From positions 1 to 64,000 of the forward strand of contig NZ_JAQVCH010000012.1 of the NCBI RefSeq assembly GCF_028689845.1: a stretch of 64,000 nucleotides of DNA, given 5' to 3'. This DNA is from Flavobacterium sp. Lineage in GTDB: Bacteria > Bacteroidota > Bacteroidia > Flavobacteriales > Flavobacteriaceae. The translations under genes and the position numbers were made by a program. Shown here in pieces: positions 30,298-39,371 of the stretch (within the stretch, counting starts at the first letter, position 1; each line of letters opens with the position of its first letter). The notes beneath the pieces were generated by a model, which did no database searches, was not told the origin of the DNA, and worked only from the letters and a program-made list of their open reading frames with translations.

Positions 30298-31995
30298 ATG
30301 AGATGGAATTTAAAATCTAAGCCAGAAAAACAGAAAGTTCTACAACTACAAAACGAACTTCAAGTAAATGAAATAATTGCCACCTTGTTAGTGCAACGTG
30401 GCATTGAAACGTTCGAGCAAGCTAAGACTTTTTTCAGACCCAGTTTGAACGATTTACATGATCCTTTTTTAATGAAAGGGATGGATAAAGCCGTCAAGCG
30501 GATAGAAGAAGCTTTAGAAACCGATGAAAATATTTTAGTTTTTGGTGATTATGATGTCGATGGAACTACTGCGGTTTCTTTGGTGTCTAGTTTTTTAAAA
30601 CAGCTTTCGCCAAATATTGACACGTACATTCCTGACCGTTATCTAGAAGGCTACGGCATCTCGTTTAAAGGAATTGATTATGCAGAAGATAATGGTATTT
30701 CCTTGATTATTGCTTTAGATTGTGGTATAAAATCAGTTGACCATATCGCTTATGCGAAAGAGAAAAACATTGATTTTATCATTTGTGACCACCATTTGCC
30801 TGGCGAAAAATTGCCTGATGCCGTGGCGGTGTTAGACCCAAAACAAGCGGATTGTCCTTATCCTTATAAAGAACTTTGTGGTTGTGGTATCGGATTCAAG
30901 CTCATTCAAGCATTGACACAAAAAAAAGGACAATCTGTAGAAGAATTACTTCCCTATTTAGATTTAGTAGCTACGGCGATTGCAGCAGACATTGTTCCGA
31001 TGAACGGAGAAAACCGAATTTTAGCAAAACATGGTTTAACTGTAATTAATTCCACACCCCGACCCGGCATCCAAGCGTTAATTCAAAATGTCAAGAAAAA
31101 AACGTTGACGATTACCGATGTCGTCTTTATTATTGCTCCACGAATTAATGCTGCGGGACGAATAAAACACGGAAATGAGGCTGTAGCCTTGTTGACGGAA
31201 TATAATTTAGAACAAGCGTTACAATTTGCGACGGAAATAGAAGGCTACAATTCGGACAGAAAGGATTTAGACAAACAAATTACTCTAGAAGCACTTAATC
31301 AAATAGAGGAAAACAACGAGCGAAATCGGTTTACAACAGTGCTTTATCAAGAGAATTGGCACAAAGGAGTGATAGGAATTGTTGCTTCTCGATTAATAGA
31401 AACTTATTATCGGCCCACCGTTGTTTTTACAAAAAGTGGCGATAAATTAGCGGCATCCGCTCGTTCGGTTCAGGATTTTGATTTGTATGCCGCATTAGAG
31501 CAATGTTCAGAGCATTTAGAACAATTTGGCGGGCACAAATATGCCGCCGGAATGACGTTGAAAGAAGAACATTTTTTAGCGTTTAAAGAAGCCTTCGAAA
31601 AAGTGGTTCAACAAACCATTCATCCGGATTTATTAACGCCAGAAATTGCCATCGATATGGCCATTGAACTTGATGCTATTCAACCAAAGTTTATCAGATT
31701 GCTAAATCAATTTGAACCTTTTGGTCCAGAAAATATGGCTCCCGTTTTTTTGACAAAACAAGTCGTTGATACCGGTTATGGCAAAAAAATTGGGCAACAA
31801 GAGGAACATTTAAAGTTGTTTGTAAAATCGTCTACAGATGCCAATAGTGAAGGCTATGGTGTGATTGGTTTTGGATTGGGAAATAAGCTGTCAATTACAG
31901 AAGCACGAAAACCATTTGATTTGGTTTACTGCATTGATGAAAATGAGTTTAACGGCACGGTAACCACGCAATTTCGAGCTAAAGATTTGCGTTAA
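30298..31995 (+). CDS. recJ: Single-stranded-DNA-specific exonuclease
   Basis: NILVFGDYDVDGTTAVSLV...CDHHLPG...GRIKHGNEAVALL...FGGHKYAAGMTL. Confidence 0.96.
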   Translation: MRWNLKSKPEKQKVLQLQNELQVNEIIATLLVQRGIETFEQAKTFFRPSLNDLHDPFLMKGMDKAVKRIEEALETDENILVFGDYDVDGTTAVSLVSSFLKQLSPNIDTYIPDRYLEGYGISFKGIDYAEDNGISLIIALDCGIKSVDHIAYAKEKNIDFIICDHHLPGEKLPDAVAVLDPKQADCPYPYKELCGCGIGFKLIQALTQKKGQSVEELLPYLDLVATAIAADIVPMNGENRILAKHGLTVINSTPRPGIQALIQNVKKKTLTITDVVFIIAPRINAAGRIKHGNEAVALLTEYNLEQALQFATEIEGYNSDRKDLDKQITLEALNQIEENNERNRFTTVLYQENWHKGVIGIVASRLIETYYRPTVVFTKSGDKLAASARSVQDFDLYAALEQCSEHLEQFGGHKYAAGMTLKEEHFLAFKEAFEKVVQQTIHPDLLTPEIAIDMAIELDAIQPKFIRLLNQFEPFGPENMAPVFLTKQVVDTGYGKKIGQQEEHLKLFVKSSTDANSEGYGVIGFGLGNKLSITEARKPFDLVYCIDENEFNGTVTTQFRAKDLR

Positions 31996-32751
31996 TTAAT
32001 TGAAGGTTTTTAATTCGAATGTTTTTCCATCAAAAACGCCGTAGGTAAAATAGCCAATCCAATCGCCTAGGTTGATGTATTCTGAATTTTCGCCAACGCT
32101 TAATTTCATCGGTAAATGACGATGTCCAAAAACGAAGTAATTATAGTGTTTTTGAGTTAACTTTCGCTTGGCATATAAAACCAACCATTCGTTTTCTTCT
32201 CCCAAAAATTTCACATCTTCATCGCCAGAAATTAATTTGTTTTTGACCGAAAGATATTGAGCTAGTTTCACTCCGATATCTGGATGTAACCAACGAAATA
32301 GCCATTTTGAAAATGGATGAATAAATACTTTTTTCATTCGTTTATAGCCTTTGTCATTTGGTCCTTTTCCATCGCCATGGCCAATTAAAAAGGTTTTGCC
32401 TTCAAACGTATATTCTTGATTGTCATGAAAAACAGGAGTTTGAAGTTCCTTTTGAAAATAATCAGTCATCCATAAATCATGATTTCCTACAAAAAAATAA
32501 ATAGGAATTCCGAGGTCGCGAAGTTCTGCTAATTTTCCTAAAACCCGAATAAATCCTTTAGGCACAACTGTTTTATATTCAAACCAAAAATCAAATAAAT
32601 CGCCCAATAAAAAAACGGCAGTGGCATCTTTTTTAATTTCGTCTAACCAAGCTACAAATTTCTGCTCTCGCGGAAAACTAGCTTCTCGAGTGGGAGCTCC
32701 AAAATGTTGGTCGGAGGCAAAATAGATTTTTGTAGGCAATGTTGAATTCAT
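31996..32751 (-). CDS. lpxH: UDP-2,3-diacylglucosamine diphosphatase
   Basis: IYFASDQHFGAP...LLGDLFDFWFEY...FVGNHDLWM...FGHRHLP. Confidence 0.93.
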   Translation of the reverse strand: MNSTLPTKIYFASDQHFGAPTREASFPREQKFVAWLDEIKKDATAVFLLGDLFDFWFEYKTVVPKGFIRVLGKLAELRDLGIPIYFFVGNHDLWMTDYFQKELQTPVFHDNQEYTFEGKTFLIGHGDGKGPNDKGYKRMKKVFIHPFSKWLFRWLHPDIGVKLAQYLSVKNKLISGDEDVKFLGEENEWLVLYAKRKLTQKHYNYFVFGHRHLPMKLSVGENSEYINLGDWIGYFTYGVFDGKTFELKTFN

Positions 32752-32760
32752 GAATTCGAC

Positions 32761-33210
32761 TTAATTATCTGATGCGTACCATTCTGCAAAAGAGCTTTCC
32801 GTTTCTTGTAATTTTAAGGAATGAAGTTCGATGTTGGCTGGCAAACGGTTTTTTATTCTTTCGGCAAAATCAATCACCATGTTTTCGCTCGTAGGCTGAT
32901 AATCGACTAAAATCACATGATGGTCTCTGTTTTTCAATTCATTTGCCAATTCGACATGTGGTGTGTTTTGATTAAAAACGGTAGCATGATCAAATTGATC
33001 GACCACTTCTTCTTTCACTATTTTTTTTAAATCTCCAAAATCAATCACCATACCAAATTTTACATGTGTAGCATCTGTTAAAGGCGTTCCCGAAACAGTA
33101 ACCGACAATTTATAACTATGACCGTGTACGTTTTTGCATTTTCCATCATAGCCATATAAGGCATGACCTGTTTCAAAACTAAATTGTTTGGTTATTCTGA
33201 TTTTTGTCAT
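32761..33210 (-). CDS. queD: 6-carboxytetrahydropterin synthase / PTPS family
   Basis: FSFETGHALYGYDGKCKNVHGHSYKLSVTV...QETESSFAEWY. Confidence 0.93.
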   Translation of the reverse strand: MTKIRITKQFSFETGHALYGYDGKCKNVHGHSYKLSVTVSGTPLTDATHVKFGMVIDFGDLKKIVKEEVVDQFDHATVFNQNTPHVELANELKNRDHHVILVDYQPTSENMVIDFAERIKNRLPANIELHSLKLQETESSFAEWYASDN

Positions 33211-33243
33211 TTGCATTAAATTTGGCTGTAAAGGTAAGAAAAC

Positions 33244-33420
33244 CTACTCATTTTCCCCTCTTTTTTTAGCGGCATAATACATCCAATAGGCAATACCAAT
33301 CAAGAGAATAAAAGGAATAAAGGAGCCTATTATTAGTCCAGTTTGATAGCCACTATCGGGAGCATTTTTTAGTTTTTCTTCAACATCAATTGCTTGAATT
33401 AGAAAAATAAGTGCGTTCAT
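33244..33420 (-). CDS. Small single-TM membrane protein (58 aa; not in ORF track)
   Basis: MNALIFLIQAIDVEEKLKNAPDSGYQTGLIIGSFIPFILLIGIAYWMYYAAKKRGENE, complete ORF under the 60-aa cutoff. Confidence 0.65.
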   Translation of the reverse strand: MNALIFLIQAIDVEEKLKNAPDSGYQTGLIIGSFIPFILLIGIAYWMYYAAKKRGENE

Positions 33421-33600
33421 GTCGTTAGATTTCTAAATTGGTTTGGTGAATGAGGTTTAATTTTAGGTAAAAATATACAATTCTGTTGAGATGGCTTTCT
33501 CTTCTATTTAAAAATCATGAAATGAGCAAAAACAATTCTCGGTTTTACTTTTTTTAATTTTCAAATTGTGATAATAAATTTATATATTTGCCCTCGCCTT

Positions 33601-33674
33601 GGGGATGTAGCTCAGTTGGCTAGAGCGTTTGGCTGGCAGCCAAGAGGTCGTGGGTTCGAGCCCCATCTTCTCCA
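33601..33674 (+). tRNA. tRNA-Ala (GGC)
   Basis: ggggatg/cttctcc acceptor with G3:T70, anticodon loop ctGGCag, ggTTCGAgc T-loop. Confidence 0.95.
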
Positions 33675-33679
33675 CTTTT

Positions 33680-33712
33680 ACCCTTAAAAACGACATGTTT
33701 TTAAGGGTTTTG
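33680..33712 (+). terminator. Terminator after tRNA-Ala
   Basis: cccttaaaaacgacatgtttttaagggttttg. Confidence 0.8.
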
Positions 33713-33971
33713 TTTTTTAGGGGCATAATTATCGAGTTGTTTTAAACATTGTCTAAATTTTAAAAACTGGATATACAAATATTGATGATGTATCCATTGC
33801 CTTAAGCCGAACCACTTATGAAATGACTTTTAAAAAAGACAGAATCATATATTATAGCTCTATTAGAAATAGTATTCTGAGAAATTAATAGAATTGTTTT
33901 AAAAACTGCTTTTTTAATTCTAATCCTTATTAATTTTACAACCCTTACTATTAACCTTAAAAAACGAAAAT

Positions 33972-34610
33972 ATGATTCTGATTAAAATAATTTTCTTCGT
34001 CATTATTTGGACACTATTATCCATTTTTTATAAATATATTAAAACCTCATTTATGAATAAAAAATGCGGTTTTTTTTACAAAATTAAAACAACAATCCGA
34101 AGCATTTATCGATTGGTCAATAGTAGTAAAACAGCAGATTATGTATGGGTTGAATTAACCAATTATTATAAAAACTCGGGATTGAAATATGGACAATATG
34201 ATTATCGAAAACAAGTAATATGCGATTTCATATTTAATGAATCTCGAACTGTTAAATTTGAATTCAATGTAGAAACTTCTACTTTATCTTATAGTTCTAT
34301 TATCCTTCCAAGTTTTGATGAAGAACGAACTAATGCTATTTTGATTTTAGCATCGCATTTTAATAATTTATTAAATTTTGGTATTGTAAAAGTTTGTCTG
34401 AAGTATAACTATATTTCATTTGAATATTCTAGAGATGTATTAATTTATTCTTTATATCCAGGAGAGATTGATTTTGATACAAGAAAGCATTTTGGAATTA
34501 CAAAAGATATCATTTGGGCATTTGATAGTTTATTAGAAACTGGAGACGACCCCGTTTTTATTTTTTCGGAACTATTGAAAAGAAGAGCTATTGAAAATGA
34601 AAGGGAGTAG
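33972..34610 (+). CDS. Hypothetical membrane-anchored protein
   Basis: Complete ORF, N-terminal hydrophobic anchor, no family recognised. Confidence 0.7.
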   Translation: MILIKIIFFVIIWTLLSIFYKYIKTSFMNKKCGFFYKIKTTIRSIYRLVNSSKTADYVWVELTNYYKNSGLKYGQYDYRKQVICDFIFNESRTVKFEFNVETSTLSYSSIILPSFDEERTNAILILASHFNNLLNFGIVKVCLKYNYISFEYSRDVLIYSLYPGEIDFDTRKHFGITKDIIWAFDSLLETGDDPVFIFSELLKRRAIENERE

Positions 34611-34694
34611 TTTTTTACAGTAAATTTGAAACTAAGTTGGTATTTCAAGGTTTTTTTTTATAAAATCCCTCCGATGTCTCCACTTCCCAACTAG

Positions 34695-34725
34695 TTGTGT
34701 GCTCTAGAAATATTTTCTAACTTTG
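34695..34725 (+). promoter_or_regulatory. Bacteroidota-type promoter
   Basis: TTG-N20-TAACTTTG upstream of the HMA-like gene. Confidence 0.5.
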
Positions 34726-34769
34726 TAGCCACTACTAAACAAAAAACTATATTTGTAAAAAACAAAATT

Positions 34770-35126
34770 ATGAAATCGATAAAAATTATTTTTACAATTC
34801 TTGTTGCTTTATTTTCTATTCAAAATGGTATAGCTCAAAACGGTAAAAAGAACGAAAAAGCAGTAATTAAAACAACAATTCATTGTGATCATTGCCAAGC
34901 ATGTGAAACATGTGGTCAATTATTTGATTCGGAAATGTTAAAAATAAAAGGCCTTAAAATGTATCAACTGGATGATAAAAACATGACTATTACGGTTCAT
35001 TATAATGGTCAGAAAACAGATTTAAACGCTATTAAATTGGCTATTTCTAAATTAGGTTACGATGCCGACGAGATGAAGGCAGATGTTGTTGCCTACGAAA
35101 ATCTTGACGGTTGTTGTAAAAAATAA
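34770..35126 (+). CDS. Secreted heavy-metal-associated (HMA)-like protein, Cys-rich
   Basis: Signal peptide; VIKTTIHCDHCQACETCGQLFDSEMLKIKGLKMYQLDDKNMTITVHYNGQKTDLNAIKLAISKLGYDAD. Confidence 0.85.
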   Translation: MKSIKIIFTILVALFSIQNGIAQNGKKNEKAVIKTTIHCDHCQACETCGQLFDSEMLKIKGLKMYQLDDKNMTITVHYNGQKTDLNAIKLAISKLGYDADEMKADVVAYENLDGCCKK

Positions 35127-35188
35127 CAGTTACAAAGTACATTCAAAATACAGTTAAGACATTAATACCTTTACGCTTAAACGAACAA

Positions 35189-35222
35189 AACCGCAAATTT
35201 TACAGTTGCGGTTTTGTTGTTT
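35189..35222. terminator. Terminator
   Basis: aaaaccgcaaattttacagttgcggttttgttgtttt. Confidence 0.7.
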
Positions 35223-35228
35223 TAACGA

Positions 35229-35789
35229 TTATATTTCTGGTAACGGATCACCTACTTTAATTTCACAACGATGATGCGGTTGGCCATGTGCGGGATTATT
35301 TTTTGGTCGCGGCGTATTGGCTTCTGAAGCTGTAGTTTGAGCAGTTGTTGTTTGTGTTGTTTGAACTGGAGCCGGTGTAGCTTTTGGAGCCGGAGTAGCA
35401 TTCATAGTGGGCGTTGATTCGCTTTTCTGCTCACTTTGAACCGTTTTAAAAAATGATTTTGGAGCTTCGCCTTGTGGTGCTGGCGGAGCAGTTTGGGGCG
35501 TGTTGGCTGGGCTATCCAAGGGTGCACCTACCGCTATATCACAACGGTGAAAAGGCTGGCCATGAGCGGGATTTAGTTTTGGTGCTTCTCCTTGTGGTGC
35601 GGCCGGCGTTTCTGGAGCAGTTGCTTGCGGTGAAGCAGGAGCCACCGGAGTTGCCGTTTCAGTATTTGCAGTAGGAGCTGCTACAGGAGCCGTTTCTTTT
35701 TCTTGACAGGCTGTCATTATAAACAAACAACCGACACAAAGTGATAATAACGTTTTCATTTTCATAGTATTTATTTTTTCTTTTTTCAA
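35229..35789 (-). CDS. Pro/Ala/Thr-rich lipoprotein with duplicated NPAHGQPxHRC motif
   Basis: LFIMTAC lipobox; LNPAHGQPFHRCDIAVGAPLDS and NNPAHGQPHHRCEIKVGDPLPE. Confidence 0.8.
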   Translation of the reverse strand: MKKEKINTMKMKTLLSLCVGCLFIMTACQEKETAPVAAPTANTETATPVAPASPQATAPETPAAPQGEAPKLNPAHGQPFHRCDIAVGAPLDSPANTPQTAPPAPQGEAPKSFFKTVQSEQKSESTPTMNATPAPKATPAPVQTTQTTTAQTTASEANTPRPKNNPAHGQPHHRCEIKVGDPLPEI

Positions 35790-35831
35790 ATATAAGAAAA
35801 AATGCCGAAAACAAAAATCGCAGAAAGTATC

Positions 35832-38800
35832 CTAAAAATAAGCTCGTAATTGAATGTTTCCAGTGTGAATAGCCGAACTAGTTTCGCTTTTCCGACCCTG
35901 GTAGTTTACATTAATGTCTAAAAAACTAGTTAAATTTTTCTGAACTAACAACCGCCACGTACTATTTCTTCCGGGTTGTAACCCTTCTAACATCTGAAAA
36001 CCAACCGCCGATAAAGCATCGCCTTCAAACGTGTTTTCATATAAAGAAAATTCACCATTCATCGTAAATTGCTTTTCTCCCGCATAAGTAAATGAAGTTC
36101 CTAAACGGTTTTGCATCAATGTTTCAAATAAACCAAATTGATTTTTTTTAGATTGGTATTCATAAAAAACATCCAAACTGATGTTTTTAGAAAAGAGGTA
36201 GCTAATTTTTGGAGCTACTAAATAGCCTTTAATTTCAAAATTGCGATTTTCATAGTTTTCTACTTCCGATTCCGATAAAATAGTTCTACTATTCACGGTA
36301 AATAACCAACTTTTTTGAACTAAATGGTTGTATTGTAGTTGATGTGATTGATTTCTTGCTTGCTGAAAACCGAGTGACAGTAAATTTTGAGTGCTGCTTT
36401 CAACATATGTATAGGTGGTCGAGTGCTTCTGTTTGCCGCGATTATAAAACAAACTGTTCATAAAACTATTATTTAAACCTAATAATTCGGAGTCTTCCTT
36501 CGCAAAAGGATTCAAATTAAAATTGGTATCTCTAAAGGTTTTTTGATCAATTAGATAAGAGGTTTGGTTATAGAAATAGGATAAGAATTTTTGAATTCCT
36601 GATTTATTCTGCCATTGCATCGGATTAAATGTCAATGCCAAAGAAAACTTGGTTTGAAATGTATTGACAAATACTTGATTGGGCAGAAAAACGCGAACAT
36701 ATTTGGCTTGGTCTGGAAAAGGGGCAACTTCAAATTCGGCAAGTTCTTGTATGCCGTTGTTGTTATAGTCATTCCACATATAAACGCCTTGACCGGGCTC
36801 AACCTCAAGATAGGTAAATTCTTGTTGAGCCAAGGTTCCTGCCGCTGTTTCATAAACGGTTGTCAACTGTAGCAATTGGTTGAAGTAGCGATCATTATAC
36901 AGTATGCGTGAATTTAATGAAGGAGCATTTTCTCGCAAAGGGTCTTCAAAAACTAAGTTTCTGTAATTAATAAAAACAGATAAATCACTTTTTTCAGTTT
37001 GCAACAAACGCGAATTTAAATAATAGGAATTCGACCGATTCACCCGTTGTACAAAGCCATTTTGTAAACTGTCGTTGATGCGATGGAGGTAACTCACTTC
37101 TACAAAAACTTTTGTGGAGTCACCGCGACCCACAAAACTACCAAATTCAGAAAAACGCTGACTCAGCTGCGATAACGACTGAGTTTCATTAATTTTTTCT
37201 TCATTATTTTCTGTTCGAAAACTTCCTCCAACCCAATTTTTTTTCCAATGGTATTTCACGTGCGACTCACTGCGAAGAAAAGTAGAATTAGAATAAGTTC
37301 CTTCGCTTTTCAAGAAGCTATTCGAACTTGTTGCCAGCCAATTCTGGTATTTATATTGCCCATCCAACGTATGTCGAAAACCTGTATAATTCGATTTAAA
37401 ATCTAATTTTTCAAATTGATAAAGAGCAAATCCTTTTTCGTTGGCATTCCATCTAAGACCAGAAACTAATAAGCTTTGATTGCCAAAAGTGGTTGTATTC
37501 AGATTCCAGTCACGGTTAAATTCAATTGTAAATAAACGTTCAATCGTTCGAAAATCAGCTTGCACAAATTGATAATTTGCAAACGCATCTAACGTGGAGG
37601 TTTTTGAAAATAAGCGTTGCATTCCGTTAAACCGCCCTGCAAAACCTTGATTGTTTTCATCGTTTAACGAAGAATAAAGGTTTAAATCATTGTTGCTTAA
37701 TCCTAATTCAAAGTCAAAAAGTGTTTTTTCAGACGGATTGTATTTTCCCATCACCGTAGCAATTTGAATTTTAGTTGGAGCGACTAAACGAATAATCGGT
37801 TCATAATTTCCTTGCGGGATGCCACCGATTGGCTCTATATATTCAAAGATTCGGCCGATGGCTTGGCTGTTGACTAACACATAATTTCCTTGGTTATTTC
37901 CTACTAAAGTAAATCGGACATTGTATAATTCATCCGCTTCATTGGTAGAAAATTCAAATACTTCTACACCAGAAAATAGTACTTTTCGATATAAAATTTT
38001 ATTTTCAGAATAGCTATCAACATAAGCGGAAGGAGCAATCATTTGTGAAGTGTCATCGCCTGCTTCTTTTAAAATAGCAACTTGTTCTGTTGAAAGATTT
38101 TGTTGTAAGGGTTGATTTTTCACATCATTTTCTGAATAGATAAATCCACCTACACTCCATTTATCTCGTTCATGCATAACGCCGCCATAGGTAATGAATC
38201 GCGTGAAATTTCGGTCTGAAAACTGATATTCTATCGAAATTCGCATTTCAGAAGTAATAGGATATAGTGAGGTAAAGGTTACTTCGCCTGCATTATAATC
38301 GATGGTATATTGGTTGTTTTCGCCCCGTGTGAGCAAAATTCCATTTACAAAAACGCGTTCGGAACCAGAAATAACTAACACGTATGCTTCGCCATTATTT
38401 CCTCGCAATTTATACGGTCCTTGATTACCTTCTTTTCCGGTAAACGAACTTTTGGCATATTGTCCTCTTACCAAAGCTCCCGAAGTAAAAACAGAGGTTT
38501 TATTCCCTTCTTTTCCAAATTGAAATTGCGTAGAAATCCCTTGTACTTTCTTGTTAAAATTCAAATAACGCGATTGCCGATTTTCTAGGAATAAATCACC
38601 AGCACGAATGTTCCATTGCTCACCCGCTATTTCGATGAAGATTTGATCAAATTCATCTAATTTTTGCGAATAACCGCCTTCTTGCAATGGAATATTACTG
38701 TCTTGGATAGAAGCTCGTAAACTTACTTTGTCCGATAGTTTTCCAGATATTTGGAGGTCTAAATTAGAATTAACTACCGCATTTTGATTACTCCCGACAG

Positions 38801-39239
38801 TGACGCCTCGGGTTATACTTCCTGAAGTGTTGAGTCCGTCAAAGGGTTTAAAGTTGTTTAATCGCTCTTTAGAAAGTGAGTATAATTGACCATTTCCGCG
38901 GGCATTGGGCACCACTTTGCTCTCGTCATAAATCTGATAGGTCTTAGTTAAATAATCTGGAAACATAAGATAACGAACAACCAGCGTATCGTTTGAAGTG
39001 AAATTGTTTTTAAACTTCAGCGTTCCTTTTTGATAATCAACCTTGTAAAAAGTGGTGTCAATCGGATTTCCTTGTCTATCTAACAATTTGAAGAAAGCCT
39101 GATTGATACTCATTTTTTCAAGTGAAATGGTATCGTTTGTTGCAACGATTTTCTTTTTTTTATAAGGTGTTTCGATTTCTTGAGCATAAAGCCCAGAAAA
39201 AAATAGTAGAAAAACCCCTAAAGCCAATCGTTGAAACAT
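35832..39239 (-). CDS. Large secreted/outer-membrane protein with SprA-like motif segment
   Basis: Signal peptide; SGSITRGVTVGSNQNAVVNSNLDLQISGKLSDKVSLRASIQDSNIPLQEGGYSQKLDEFDQIFIEI; beta-rich, aromatic C-terminus (NIQLRAYF). Confidence 0.75.
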   Translation of the reverse strand: MFQRLALGVFLLFFSGLYAQEIETPYKKKKIVATNDTISLEKMSINQAFFKLLDRQGNPIDTTFYKVDYQKGTLKFKNNFTSNDTLVVRYLMFPDYLTKTYQIYDESKVVPNARGNGQLYSLSKERLNNFKPFDGLNTSGSITRGVTVGSNQNAVVNSNLDLQISGKLSDKVSLRASIQDSNIPLQEGGYSQKLDEFDQIFIEIAGEQWNIRAGDLFLENRQSRYLNFNKKVQGISTQFQFGKEGNKTSVFTSGALVRGQYAKSSFTGKEGNQGPYKLRGNNGEAYVLVISGSERVFVNGILLTRGENNQYTIDYNAGEVTFTSLYPITSEMRISIEYQFSDRNFTRFITYGGVMHERDKWSVGGFIYSENDVKNQPLQQNLSTEQVAILKEAGDDTSQMIAPSAYVDSYSENKILYRKVLFSGVEVFEFSTNEADELYNVRFTLVGNNQGNYVLVNSQAIGRIFEYIEPIGGIPQGNYEPIIRLVAPTKIQIATVMGKYNPSEKTLFDFELGLSNNDLNLYSSLNDENNQGFAGRFNGMQRLFSKTSTLDAFANYQFVQADFRTIERLFTIEFNRDWNLNTTTFGNQSLLVSGLRWNANEKGFALYQFEKLDFKSNYTGFRHTLDGQYKYQNWLATSSNSFLKSEGTYSNSTFLRSESHVKYHWKKNWVGGSFRTENNEEKINETQSLSQLSQRFSEFGSFVGRGDSTKVFVEVSYLHRINDSLQNGFVQRVNRSNSYYLNSRLLQTEKSDLSVFINYRNLVFEDPLRENAPSLNSRILYNDRYFNQLLQLTTVYETAAGTLAQQEFTYLEVEPGQGVYMWNDYNNNGIQELAEFEVAPFPDQAKYVRVFLPNQVFVNTFQTKFSLALTFNPMQWQNKSGIQKFLSYFYNQTSYLIDQKTFRDTNFNLNPFAKEDSELLGLNNSFMNSLFYNRGKQKHSTTYTYVESSTQNLLSLGFQQARNQSHQLQYNHLVQKSWLFTVNSRTILSESEVENYENRNFEIKGYLVAPKISYLFSKNISLDVFYEYQSKKNQFGLFETLMQNRLGTSFTYAGEKQFTMNGEFSLYENTFEGDALSAVGFQMLEGLQPGRNSTWRLLVQKNLTSFLDINVNYQGRKSETSSAIHTGNIQLRAYF

Positions 39240-39371
39240 AAATAGAATAACTCTAAAACGGCAAAAGTAGTATTTATTACTGTAAGTATTCTGAGTCGCT
39301 GTTTTTCAAACTAATTTGAAAAGAGTGTTTTTTTTATTTTTAGTAGAAATCGGTAAAAGAATAAATCAATT

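Noticed and set aside
31995-31996. recJ and lpxH abutting tail to tail with zero spacing
   Set aside because: Compact convergent layout, interesting but common in small genomes; no extra signal found.
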